A stretch of 64,000 nt of DNA from an uncultured Planctomycetaceae bacterium (GTDB taxonomy: Bacteria; Planctomycetota; Planctomycetia; Planctomycetales; Planctomycetaceae): the NCBI GenBank assembly GCA_903858815.1, contig CAIOKE010000077.1, forward strand, positions 1-64,000, written 5' to 3'. Positions 9,240-18,529 of the stretch are shown here, in pieces. The first letter of the stretch is position 1, and every line of letters begins with the position of its first letter. A model generated the notes under the pieces. The model was not told where the DNA came from. It did no database searches and saw only the letters and a list, made by a program, of their open reading frames with translations. A program made the position numbers and the translations under genes.

Positions 9240-12200
9240 AGCACGCTGATGGCGTCTGATGGCTGTCAGCTGAGCATCCAGCTCTTTCATCGGAATGGCT
9301 TTCCCCTCGCCATAGGAAAGCGTCGAATTCAGATTGCCCGGATGGACCTCCTGAACCTGATCCAGCTCCACGACCAGCCGCTGCATCCACTCAGGAGGCT
9401 CGATACCGGATCCATGTCGAGTCTTCATAAAGGCGGAGATTCGCGCACGAAGCGTCTGGAAAATACCGTCTGTCTCTGCGACAGCACGCCCTGCGGCACC
9501 CGGTATCGCTTTGGGAACAAGAGCCGCAATCGCATTCTGCTCCAGCAGACCCACAATCTGCTCATTCACATGATCGTGCAGCGATGGAAGCTTGACACCG
9601 TATTCAACCTCCAGCTCGCGCAGCGTCTCACACATCCCTGCTGCCGTCTCGGCAGTCTGCTTTGAAACTTCGGCCACCACCGCTTCTGCAACATCCGTTT
9701 CTGACTGCCTGACCAGAACTTCATGCATCAGTTGCCACGGGACATACTCCCACTCAAAGCGATCATACATCGCCTCCATCTGCAGAAAATCCAGCAGACA
9801 GTACAGACGACTGCCGTAATCGCTGTAGGTGGTCGTCGTGTTGTATTCCATGAATCGATCAAAATTATCGATCAGACACTCCACGACAAACTCAGTAATC
9901 TCAGCGGCTTCTTCCATATCAAGCTCACCGCTCTCAAGATCATCCAGCACAGGGACACTTTGAGTCTGCCCAAGAGTCTCCTCAAGCTCCTCAAACATCG
10001 TCCCCACACCCTGATGCAGAATCGTTCGCAGATTCCCCAGCGTCAGGAACCGAGTATGAAACAACTCCTCGCCATAACGCGTGATGAACTCACGCACAGC
10101 AGCGGCAAACTTATCGTCAAACAGATCCTCGACAATCGATAATCGCATCGATTTGCTGTGCCTGCTCCACATTCGACAGTATGCTGTGGCCAGTTCCAGA
10201 ATGCGTTTGAAGACAGATTTCGTACGCATGCTTCCCGTGACTCGCATGCGACTGCACGACTTCAGCACAGCTTCCGTGGAACTCAGCAGACCCAGTCGAA
10301 ACAGGCGATCAAATTCCGTCACCGCCTGCCCGGATGGACGCGAATTGCGCTCCATCCTCATCGCTGTGTCCAGCAACAGAAAGGTCTCTGTCAGCAGACC
10401 CAGACGCGGCAACTGACCCAGCAGCACTCGCAGCACCGCCTGCAGGGTCCGAGCCTTCAGGATGGCTGCCGGATGACCACCATTCTCAAATGGTACATAC
10501 AACAATGGGCGACGACTCAGCTCCTGGATAAATGCCGGGAATACCTGCTGAATATCCTCCGCACGATTACCAAACATCGCTGAAAATGTCTGCGAAATCA
10601 GCTGATCGAGGCGTTCTGATTCACGGTTTTTCTCTGTCGCCCCGACGACCGCTTCAATCAGTCGCTCCGCCATCAGGAATTCCACAGTCGTCGACAGGGC
10701 ATTCTGCATCAGCAGAAATCGACCCTGCATCTGAATGTCATATTCCACATTGCTCTCAACACCACCACTCTGAGCCTTCACCTCGTATTCACGCACTTCA
10801 TTGATCAACACCTGCAGACCCTGCAGCCGTCCACGAATGGCCACCAGCCAGTCCCGCATCAGCTCCCTGCGTTCCGGAGTTACATCGGTCCCCTGCCGGG
10901 ACACCCAGACCGCAGCAATACTCCAGAGAGAACCAACGGTGTGCAGAAACTTCAGTCGCGGTTCAATCTGCCGATACAGAATCTCAAACTCCGTCGTACC
11001 CGGAGCCCCGGTCGACGAATCCATGGTGTCACCCACGTTCCCATCGTCCGTCGAATCTCGATAGGTGACGTCATCCCACGCCGCCGCCAGCGTATTCTGC
11101 TCTTCATCGTCCGCGTCAAACAAATGCTCCAGATCCAGCTCTTCCTGCTTCGCACCACGCCGGTCCGTCTTCCGCTGCTCAACATACGTACTCAGCTGCG
11201 GAACTTCCCAGAACTCACCCGCATTCGCCTCCATAAAGGCAAACAATCGCCTGACACCCTTCCAGCGCAACTCCGGTTCCGCCTGCTGACAGACACAGGT
11301 CAACAGACGATGCAGCAGATTGTGGATCGAATGCGGACCGGTCTCCAGCGGCACTGAATCCGCCATGCCAAGCCACTGCATCAGCAGCCCCATCGCAGCG
11401 ACATGGTCCTGCCTGTCCAGCAGCGAATTCACCACCTGCGCAAAACCCGAGGGTGACCTGAACTCATCAACATGCTGACGCCAGAACGAAATGTCTCCGG
11501 CCGCTTCACCCGCCTCACGCCACCGCGCCAGCGCCCGCGCGACCAGAATCGCACCCTCTACCGAACGCTGCCCCTCAACCTTCAGCAGATCATGCACCGT
11601 CGTCGTGGCATATGCGTCCCACTGCTCCGCCAGTACGCGAAAACGGCCCAGCACTTCGTCATGGATATCCGCTCTGCCCGATGCCGCCGCTTCACTCATA
11701 ATCAGAGAACAACTGTCAAACAATCGCCCCATCAACTCCAGCAGCACGTCCACACGCGAATCCGGGATCGAATCCTCACGCGCAGAAAACAACGGGAATA
11801 GCCCCTGAAACCCCAGAATGTTCCACGGATCAACAATGCCACCGCAGTCAATTCCACGATGCAGCAGCTCAATCGACTCCATCATCAGACGGGCAGCCTC
11901 GTCCGGCAGCCCCGCCTTCAACTGCCGCGGAATTGCCACCAGTCGCGCCGAAATCTCGGACTCAAAACGCGCCGCCAGACACGGGATGACCGCCGCCTCC
12001 TCCCGACTGGCCTGCTCATACCCCATTCGAGCAAACACCCACGACAGATGACGATGCTGAACCTGATCCGCTCCGTATTTCGCCAGATACATATTCAGTT
12101 CGTGCCGCACATGCCCGAACGGCTGCCGAGTCTGCTCAGCCAGCCTCCGCAGACGCGCACCACGCTCGCCCGTCGCCAGCCCCAGCAACATCTCATAAAA

Positions 12201-13226
12201 CCCATCTCGCTGGCGAGCCACCATCGGCAGCAATGTCGTCAGGGAAACCGATGAATCCCACGTCTGCGGACCCGATCCACTGATCGATGCCCCCATCAGA
12301 ATCGTGCCCGTCAGCACCACCGCAGCATCGTACACTCGCTCACTTTCAATCGTGCCCCGACGACCGCCGGCAACGGGCGAATGAATCCAGGCGACCAACG
12401 CATCCAGAATCAGGCGTCGCACAACAAACCGACGGTAAAACCCCTTCGTATCAATCTCATCCGGATCCCACTCGCCAAAAATGTAGTTCGTTCGCTTCGT
12501 CACCGGATGCAGGTGGTCATGTGATCGCACATCCAGCACCAGCTCACTCAGTCTGCCAAACGAAAAATGCGTGCCCTCCAGCAGCGACTCCGGCAATGTC
12601 CGAATGAAGCTGATCGCCTCGCTGATCAGTACCTGATAAGGACCAGCAGCGACACCCACCTCCGCCATATACAACGGCACCGGACAGAATCGCTCGTGCA
12701 GGTACGTCTGAGCTTTCCGCCCGTTCTCCAGCACCGCTACAGGTCGATAACCGACAAATTGATTGAGCCGCCGAACAACCTCCTGCACCGCATCTCCGGA
12801 TGACAGCGCCGGTCGCTCAGCACGCACTGCCAGAGTCGTTTCAAACATACGAGCCAGCAGCAGCGGACTGAAAAAATCCCCATCCGAACAGTGTGCCAGC
12901 AGATCCGAATGAAACTGCCTGTAACACGGTAACACCTCACTCAAAGTCCGGCCAATCATCAGTGTCGCCTGCTCTGTCACTGCAAACGCACCAGCGCCAG
13001 ACTTCTGCAGCACAACCAGACTGCCCTCCAGAAGCCTCTGCAGGTCTGACGGACCACTGCCAGCCCGTCCGCTGACAAACAACTCATTTATGCAGATCCG
13101 AAAGCGAGCACTCGCAGTGCCATCAGACAAATTCAGATAACCCAGCAGATCACGCAAACACTCGTCCTCTGTCGGATCTGGGACCGAAGAAAAAAGTTCT
13201 GACTGTTTTCGAGACCCGCTGTTCAC
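9234..13226 (-). CDS. Large helical hypothetical protein (1330 aa)
   Basis: I do not recognise this protein. It is 1330 residues with no signal peptide, no transmembrane segment and no nucleotide-binding motif that I can see. The sequence is rich in amphipathic helices (many L-x2-L-L and R-L-L-x-L patterns) interrupted by an acidic stretch (residues ~690-740, DADDEEQNTLAAAWDDVTYRD...). The only start available before the upstream stop is GTG at 13226, preceded by GGGGCGGGC. Downstream it converges on mgsA; upstream (92 bp) and on the same strand is RNase Y, so cotranscription is possible. It is most likely a lineage-restricted cytoplasmic scaffold or repeat protein, by exclusion only. Confidence 0.75.
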   Translation of the reverse strand: MNSGSRKQSELFSSVPDPTEDECLRDLLGYLNLSDGTASARFRICINELFVSGRAGSGPSDLQRLLEGSLVVLQKSGAGAFAVTEQATLMIGRTLSEVLPCYRQFHSDLLAHCSDGDFFSPLLLARMFETTLAVRAERPALSSGDAVQEVVRRLNQFVGYRPVAVLENGRKAQTYLHERFCPVPLYMAEVGVAAGPYQVLISEAISFIRTLPESLLEGTHFSFGRLSELVLDVRSHDHLHPVTKRTNYIFGEWDPDEIDTKGFYRRFVVRRLILDALVAWIHSPVAGGRRGTIESERVYDAAVVLTGTILMGASISGSGPQTWDSSVSLTTLLPMVARQRDGFYEMLLGLATGERGARLRRLAEQTRQPFGHVRHELNMYLAKYGADQVQHRHLSWVFARMGYEQASREEAAVIPCLAARFESEISARLVAIPRQLKAGLPDEAARLMMESIELLHRGIDCGGIVDPWNILGFQGLFPLFSAREDSIPDSRVDVLLELMGRLFDSCSLIMSEAAASGRADIHDEVLGRFRVLAEQWDAYATTTVHDLLKVEGQRSVEGAILVARALARWREAGEAAGDISFWRQHVDEFRSPSGFAQVVNSLLDRQDHVAAMGLLMQWLGMADSVPLETGPHSIHNLLHRLLTCVCQQAEPELRWKGVRRLFAFMEANAGEFWEVPQLSTYVEQRKTDRRGAKQEELDLEHLFDADDEEQNTLAAAWDDVTYRDSTDDGNVGDTMDSSTGAPGTTEFEILYRQIEPRLKFLHTVGSLWSIAAVWVSRQGTDVTPERRELMRDWLVAIRGRLQGLQVLINEVREYEVKAQSGGVESNVEYDIQMQGRFLLMQNALSTTVEFLMAERLIEAVVGATEKNRESERLDQLISQTFSAMFGNRAEDIQQVFPAFIQELSRRPLLYVPFENGGHPAAILKARTLQAVLRVLLGQLPRLGLLTETFLLLDTAMRMERNSRPSGQAVTEFDRLFRLGLLSSTEAVLKSCSRMRVTGSMRTKSVFKRILELATAYCRMWSRHSKSMRLSIVEDLFDDKFAAAVREFITRYGEELFHTRFLTLGNLRTILHQGVGTMFEELEETLGQTQSVPVLDDLESGELDMEEAAEITEFVVECLIDNFDRFMEYNTTTTYSDYGSRLYCLLDFLQMEAMYDRFEWEYVPWQLMHEVLVRQSETDVAEAVVAEVSKQTAETAAGMCETLRELEVEYGVKLPSLHDHVNEQIVGLLEQNAIAALVPKAIPGAAGRAVAETDGIFQTLRARISAFMKTRHGSGIEPPEWMQRLVVELDQVQEVHPGNLNSTLSYGEGKAIPMKELDAQLTAIRRHQRAR

Positions 13227-13318
13227 GCCCGCCCCATCTGCTTACTGACCTGTCAAACACGGTCCCCGAGCAGCAGACTGCCACCCGAGACTGCCATTAC
13301 AACCACCGACCGCCCAAA

Positions 13319-14860
13319 CTATCGAGCATACTCAACGTTCCGAGTTTCCCGCAGGACAGTCACCTTGATCTCGCCGGGATACGTCAGCGTCTGCTCGATC
13401 GCCGTTGCAATGTCCCGACTCATCCGCGCTGCCTGTCGATCGTTGACTCGCGATGAATCCACGATCACTCGGACTTCACGGCCAGCCTGAATCGCAAACG
13501 CCTGCTCAACCCCCGGAAACCCACAGACCAGGGCCTCCAGCTCCTCCAGACGACGCACGTACTTCTCCAGAGTCTCACGCCGCGCTCCTGGCCGCGCCGC
13601 AGATACGGCATCCGCAGCCGCAACAAGCACCGTATAGATGAACTCAGGACGAATATCGTCATGATGACCGGCAGCCGCATGCACGACCTCAGCTCCCTCA
13701 CCATAACGCTTCAACAACTCTGCTCCCACCGCCGGATGACCACCCTCCATCTCATGGTCCGCCGCCTTGCCGATGTCATGCAGAAATCCGCAGCGACGAG
13801 CCAGATTGCCGTCCAGACCCAGCTGCTCAGCCATCAGACCCGTCAGATGAGCTACCTCAATCGAATGCTGACGCACGTTCTGACTGTAACTGACCCGGAA
13901 ATGCAGCCGACCCATCAGATCCAGAACCTTCGGATGCAGACCACGAATCCCTGCCTCCTCACTGGCCTGTAAGCCCAGTCGACGGATGTGCTCGTCCATC
14001 TCCTTCGTCGTCTCTGCCACGATCTCCTCAATGCGAGAGGGATGAATCCGACCATCCTGAATCAGCTTGACCAGAGTTCGCTTGCCAATCTCACGACGCA
14101 CATTGTCAAACGCAGAAACAATAACAACACCCGGAGTATCATCGACAATCACATCCACACCCGTAGCCTTCTCAAAAGCCCGGATGTTACGCCCCTCACG
14201 ACCGATAATCCGACCCTTCACGTCGTCATTCGGAATGTCCACGGTCGAGACCGTGGTTTCTGATGTGTGTGCCGAAGCATATCGCTGCACCGCCATCCCG
14301 ATGATCTCACGCGCCCTCCGCTCACACTCCGTACGCAACTCAGTCTCGTGCTTCATAATCAATGCACCAGTCTGATCCGCCAGATCACGATCCAGTCGCT
14401 TCAATAACTGCTCCGTCGCCTGCTCCTTCGAAAGCTCACTGATCCGATATAACTGATCCTGCTCCTCACGAATCATCCGGTTCAGCTCGGCCTCGCGAGC
14501 ATCAATACTGCGAGTCCTGTCAGCCAGCTTCTGCTGCGTTGTCTGCAGCATCTTTTCCTTCTTGCGGAAAGCGTCCTGCTGCTCATCCACCTGCGCCGAG
14601 CGACGATCCAGATCACGCTCGTAATCACGCAGCTTCGCACGACTCTCCTCCAGCTTCGCCTCCAGAGACTCACGGCGCTGCAACAACTCTTCCTTCAGCC
14701 GCAGCTCCTGATCCCGCTGCAGAGTCTCGGCTTCGCGACGAGCCGCCTCGATGATGTCATCGCGAGTCCTGAAGGCCCGACCACGAACCGCTCGCTCGGC
14801 AAATAAACCAGCCGCCAGACCGCCTGCCGCGGCCAGGATTCCGACAATCAACTCACTCAT
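13319..14860 (-). CDS. rny: Ribonuclease Y
   Basis: A 513-residue membrane-anchored endoribonuclease that initiates mRNA decay. Order of parts: one N-terminal transmembrane helix (residues 1-~22), a long charged coiled coil, a KH RNA-binding domain with [12 protein letters not shown], and an HD phosphohydrolase domain with metal-binding [15 protein letters not shown]. Length matches the family (~520). I prefer the ATG at 14860 over the in-frame start at 14890 because AAGGACGG lies 5-12 nt upstream and the anchor helix then begins at the N-terminus, as in homologues. RNase Y is the alternative to an RNase E-type degradosome in many bacteria. Confidence 0.95.
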   Translation of the reverse strand: MSELIVGILAAAGGLAAGLFAERAVRGRAFRTRDDIIEAARREAETLQRDQELRLKEELLQRRESLEAKLEESRAKLRDYERDLDRRSAQVDEQQDAFRKKEKMLQTTQQKLADRTRSIDAREAELNRMIREEQDQLYRISELSKEQATEQLLKRLDRDLADQTGALIMKHETELRTECERRAREIIGMAVQRYASAHTSETTVSTVDIPNDDVKGRIIGREGRNIRAFEKATGVDVIVDDTPGVVIVSAFDNVRREIGKRTLVKLIQDGRIHPSRIEEIVAETTKEMDEHIRRLGLQASEEAGIRGLHPKVLDLMGRLHFRVSYSQNVRQHSIEVAHLTGLMAEQLGLDGNLARRCGFLHDIGKAADHEMEGGHPAVGAELLKRYGEGAEVVHAAAGHHDDIRPEFIYTVLVAAADAVSAARPGARRETLEKYVRRLEELEALVCGFPGVEQAFAIQAGREVRVIVDSSRVNDRQAARMSRDIATAIEQTLTYPGEIKVTVLRETRNVEYAR

Positions 14861-15902
14861 GGAACCGTCCTTATTGAAAACGGCCCCCAACCCGTCCGCC
14901 TGCGGACAAAATCTGCTCCCGGACTACTCGCAAATTACTCCAACACCAACAACTCCACCGCTGGTCGCACCGGAATTCCGGACAGCCAGACCAGACAAAC
15001 CCACCCGCCCCGAATCCGGTATCAAACCGGCCCGCGACTGCAGACCGGGCAGGATGCCACCGCTGCAGAATAACACGGAATCAGACAGCAATCGGACGCA
15101 GGACGCAGACCCCCACGGCAGCACACACAGAGCCGCCAACGGATCATTACGCCGAGCGAATTCGACAGCAACCGGCAGCTTACACACAGCGGTATCGGAG
15201 ACCAGTGTCGCCGATTCACAACTGAGTCCTATGCACATCTCACGGTTGCCCCCGCAGATCGCAGACCAGCATTCCGGCCACTGCAACACCTGTCGCAGTC
15301 GACGAAACATGATCCACATCAGCATGGGAATGAAATGCAGCATAAAATACGAAACTGCTGAAACCTGTCAGCCAGGGACGTCGAAGACACTTCGTGAGTT
15401 TGTCTCGGAGATTCTTAGTCTCGGAGATTTGCTGCACCCGCCCGGTGCTCATCCACCGGAACAGGCCAGGCACACAGACCTCGGGTGGGACCGACGACAT
15501 ATCGAGACCTGCAGCAAACCACCAGAGATTTCCTGTCATCTCAGCCAGTGGCGCTCAGCAACTACGACGTTCGCACACAATCCACGTCACCAGAAATCCA
15601 CAGCGAAAAGAGCCCAGAACCCCCGCGATGGCCCCTTGCAGGTCCACCCCGGAATCCATGCCCCACCCACTGTGCAGGATCTGAACTCCTGCACCGTGCA
15701 ATGTATTCCGAGCGAACAGGCAATTCAACCGGATCGAGACTGCCGGACGGGAATCACACCCAATTCCACAAAAATCCGGCCCTGTTCGCACTTTCGAGCC
15801 ACCAATTCCGCCGGCAGATTTGACCCTGAACCACGCCGGCTCTATCGTGGGCGTCTTTCTGCCCTTCGGGCACGTCCACTCCCACCTCAGGATCACCAGA
15901 AC
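14861..15902. other. 1-kb intergenic region without a convincing gene
   Basis: Open frames exist on both strands, but none has a recognisable domain, start signal or consistent coding character. The region is the divergent leader for rny and the sugar ABC operon. The notable element is the pair of TCTCGGAGA palindromes at 15402-15429. The last ~100 bp before 15903 contain AGGATCACC just ahead of the first ABC gene. Confidence 0.5.
15402..15429. promoter_or_regulatory. Tandem palindromic operator candidate (2 x GTCTCGGAGATT)
   Basis: An exact 12-bp direct repeat, GTCTCGGAGATT, occurs twice with a 4-bp spacer (16-bp period). Each copy contains the palindrome TCTC-G-GAGA. It lies in the long leader between divergent rny and the sugar ABC importer, about 470 bp before the importer's first gene. 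This is the arrangement of a repressor operator, but no regulator gene is adjacent. Confidence 0.35.
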
Positions 15903-17006
15903 ATGAAACGCGGCCTACTGCTGCTGGCGCTGGCCCTCGTCGGCTGCCAGGTTCAGGACTCCCAGTCAACTCCCGCAACCGGAACCTCCGAAGGAACTCC
16001 GGCGGCCACCACACCCGGCACCACACCCGGCACCACACCCGAAACTCCGACCGCCGGAAAACGGCTCTCCGTGGCATTCGTCACCAACCAGATCGCTGAC
16101 TTCTGGAAAATCTCCGAAGCAGGCTGCATCACCGCATCGAAAGAATTCGATATGGACGTGCAGGTCATTATGCCCCCGGAAGCCACCGCAGTTGTGCAGA
16201 AGCAAAAGGTCGAAGACGCCATCGCCAGCGGAATCCAGGCCATCGCCATCAGCCCGCTCGATGCCGATAATCAGGTCGAATGGCTGAACAGCCTCGCCGA
16301 CAAAATGCCCCTGATCACCCACGATTCCGATGCCCCAGGCTCAAAACGGCTCGTGTACATCGGCATGGACAACTACGCTGCCGGTCGAGCCTGCGGCGAA
16401 ATCCTCAAACAGGCTCTCCCCGACGGCGGACAGGTTCTGCTGTGCATCGGACGCCTTGAACAGGACAACAGCCGGTACCGCCGCCAGGGTGTTATTGACG
16501 TTCTGATGGGACGCGATCGCACCATCCAGTTCTACAAGGATCAACCCACTGGTTTTGACCCGGTCGAAGAAGAAATCAAAGGTGACAAATTCACCATCGT
16601 CGCCACTGTGACGGACCAGGGCAAACCCGAGGTCGCCCTGCAGAAAGCGGAAGATGCTCTTGTCAAATACCCCGAACTCAAAGGCATGGCCGGACTGTTT
16701 GAATACAACCCGCCAGCCTGCTACCAGGCTCTGAAAAAAGCCGGAAAACTCAAGCAGGTGGCACTCGCCGGTTTCGACGAAAACGACATCACACTGCAGG
16801 CCATCAAGGACGGCGAATGTGCCGGCACCGTTGTCCAGAACCCCTACGAATACGGTTACCAGTCCGTGAAAGTCCTCCGCGAGCTGCTCAACGGCAACCA
16901 GCAGGTCATTCCGGAATCCCGCTATATCGACATCGCGCCACGTTCCATCACTGCCGCAAATGTCGATACCTACTGGGAAGAACTGAAGCGCCTGAAGGGC
17001 CAGTAG
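15903..17006 (+). CDS. Sugar ABC transporter substrate-binding lipoprotein
   Basis: A 367-residue periplasmic-binding-protein-like (RbsB/ribose-galactose type) lipoprotein. The signal peptide ends in the lipobox L-V-G-C15, followed by a Thr/Pro/Gly linker (~residues 20-55) containing a 12-bp DNA repeat coding TPGT-TPGT-TPET. The binding domain begins at RLSVAFVTNQIADFWK and includes ISPLDADNQVEWLN and THDSDAPGSKRLVYIGMDNYAAG, as in pentose/hexose-binding proteins. The ATG at 15903 is chosen because the lipoprotein signal starts there; the open frame runs far upstream without homologous sequence. It is the first gene of a three-gene importer operon (5-bp gap to the ATPase). The sugar is not identifiable from sequence. 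Confidence 0.9.
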   Translation: MKRGLLLLALALVGCQVQDSQSTPATGTSEGTPAATTPGTTPGTTPETPTAGKRLSVAFVTNQIADFWKISEAGCITASKEFDMDVQVIMPPEATAVVQKQKVEDAIASGIQAIAISPLDADNQVEWLNSLADKMPLITHDSDAPGSKRLVYIGMDNYAAGRACGEILKQALPDGGQVLLCIGRLEQDNSRYRRQGVIDVLMGRDRTIQFYKDQPTGFDPVEEEIKGDKFTIVATVTDQGKPEVALQKAEDALVKYPELKGMAGLFEYNPPACYQALKKAGKLKQVALAGFDENDITLQAIKDGECAGTVVQNPYEYGYQSVKVLRELLNGNQQVIPESRYIDIAPRSITAANVDTYWEELKRLKGQ

Positions 17007-17011
17007 TCGTC

Positions 17012-18529
17012 ATGAATTCTGCTGTCACTCCGCGCCTCGAAGTTCGGGACATCGAAAAATCGTTCCCAGGAGTTCGTGCGCTCAGGAAAGTCAGCTTGCA
17101 GGTATTCCCCGGTGAAGTGCTGTCAGTCGTCGGAGAAAACGGCGCCGGCAAAAGTACACTGATGAAGATCCTTGCAGGAGTTCACTCGCCCGATGCAGGA
17201 CTGCTGCTGGTGGATGGCCAGCAGCAGCAGTTCGCCCGCGTGGCAGACGCCATGCAGCACGGTATTGCCCTGATCCATCAGGAACTCAACCTCGCAGACA
17301 ACCTGAATATCGGGGCCAATCTGTTTCTGGGACGTGAACCGCGAAAGTTCGGGCTGATTGACGATCAGACCATTCGTCGCCAGGCCGAAAGTCTCCTGCA
17401 GCGGATCGGCCTGAAGTTCTCACCAGACACTCTCGTTCGCGACCTCACGGTCGGTCAGCAACAGATGGTAGAGATCGCCAAGGCACTCTCAATCAATGCA
17501 CGCGTCCTGATCATGGACGAACCAACCTCCAGTCTCTCTGCCGCTGAATCCGCCCGACTGTTCGAAGTGATTCGTGACCTCCGACAGCAGGGCGTCAGCA
17601 TCGTCTACATCTCACACCGCCTTGCAGAAGTACAGGATCTTTCCGATCGCGCCGTCGTACTGCGGGATGGTTCCACCGCTGGCAGTCTGCAGCGCGGGCA
17701 GATTACGCACGACAACCTCGTACGACTGATGGTCGGTCGGGATGTCTCCCGCATCTTCTCACGCAGCCCGTGCCCCCCGGGTCAAACTGTCCTCGAAGTT
17801 CACAAACTCAGAACAGCCACCTGGCCCGCACATGAAGTCAGCTTCAGTATCAAAGCCGGTGAAGTGGTCGGAATCGCCGGACTGGTCGGCGCCGGACGAA
17901 CAGAACTGCTGCGCACTCTCTTCGGTATTGACACACCACTCAGCGGCTCAATCACCGCCGCCGGTCGCCAGCTGCAGCTCAGATCACCTCAGGACGCAAT
18001 TGCCGCCGGAATCGCACTTGTTCCCGAAGATCGAAAACAGCAGGGTGTCGTGCTCGATATGGCTATCCGACAGAATATCGGACTCGCCTCCGCACACAGA
18101 CATTCCCACGCAGGGTTCCTCAGCTTTGCCACCGAACAGGCGCAGTCGGCCGAAATGTGCGGGCGTCTGCGAGTCAAATCACCAGATGATCAGGTACGAG
18201 TCGGCAATCTGTCAGGTGGCAACCAGCAGAAAGTTGTGCTTGGAAAATGGCTGGCCCTCAGACCATCCCTGCTGCTGCTGGACGAACCCACTCGCGGCAT
18301 CGATGTCGGTGCCAAACAGGAAATCTACCAACTGATGGACGAACTTGCACAGCAGGGACTGGCCGTACTGTTTGTCAGCAGTGAGCTGGAAGAAATTCTG
18401 GGGTTGAGTGATCGAGTGCTGGTCATGCACGAAGGTCGCATCACCGGACAACTTCAACGTGACGCGCTTTCCGAACAGGCCATCATGCATCTGGCCACCG
18501 GACATTTTGCAGAACAGGTTGTTCAATGA
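17012..18529 (+). CDS. Sugar ABC transporter ATP-binding protein (RbsA/MglA family)
   Basis: A 505-residue tandem ABC ATPase energising sugar import. The N-terminal half has Walker A GENGAGKST, a degenerate signature (DLTVGQQQMVEIAKAL) and Walker B LIMDEPTSSLS. The C-terminal half has the degenerate Walker A GLVGAGRTEL and a full signature LSGGNQQKVVLGKWL with LLLDEPTRGIDVGAKQEIY. This pattern of one consensus and one degenerate ATP site is characteristic of the family, as is the ~500-residue length. It starts with ATG at 17012, 5 bp after the binding protein, and its stop overlaps the permease start by 4 bp (ATGA), indicating translational coupling. Confidence 0.95.
   Translation: MNSAVTPRLEVRDIEKSFPGVRALRKVSLQVFPGEVLSVVGENGAGKSTLMKILAGVHSPDAGLLLVDGQQQQFARVADAMQHGIALIHQELNLADNLNIGANLFLGREPRKFGLIDDQTIRRQAESLLQRIGLKFSPDTLVRDLTVGQQQMVEIAKALSINARVLIMDEPTSSLSAAESARLFEVIRDLRQQGVSIVYISHRLAEVQDLSDRAVVLRDGSTAGSLQRGQITHDNLVRLMVGRDVSRIFSRSPCPPGQTVLEVHKLRTATWPAHEVSFSIKAGEVVGIAGLVGAGRTELLRTLFGIDTPLSGSITAAGRQLQLRSPQDAIAAGIALVPEDRKQQGVVLDMAIRQNIGLASAHRHSHAGFLSFATEQAQSAEMCGRLRVKSPDDQVRVGNLSGGNQQKVVLGKWLALRPSLLLLDEPTRGIDVGAKQEIYQLMDELAQQGLAVLFVSSELEEILGLSDRVLVMHEGRITGQLQRDALSEQAIMHLATGHFAEQVVQ

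Noticed and set aside
14924-15343. Minus-strand frame of 139 codons in the rny leader, with hydrophobic start
   Set aside because: No ribosome-binding site, no recognisable domain, and overlapping frames of similar quality on the other strand.
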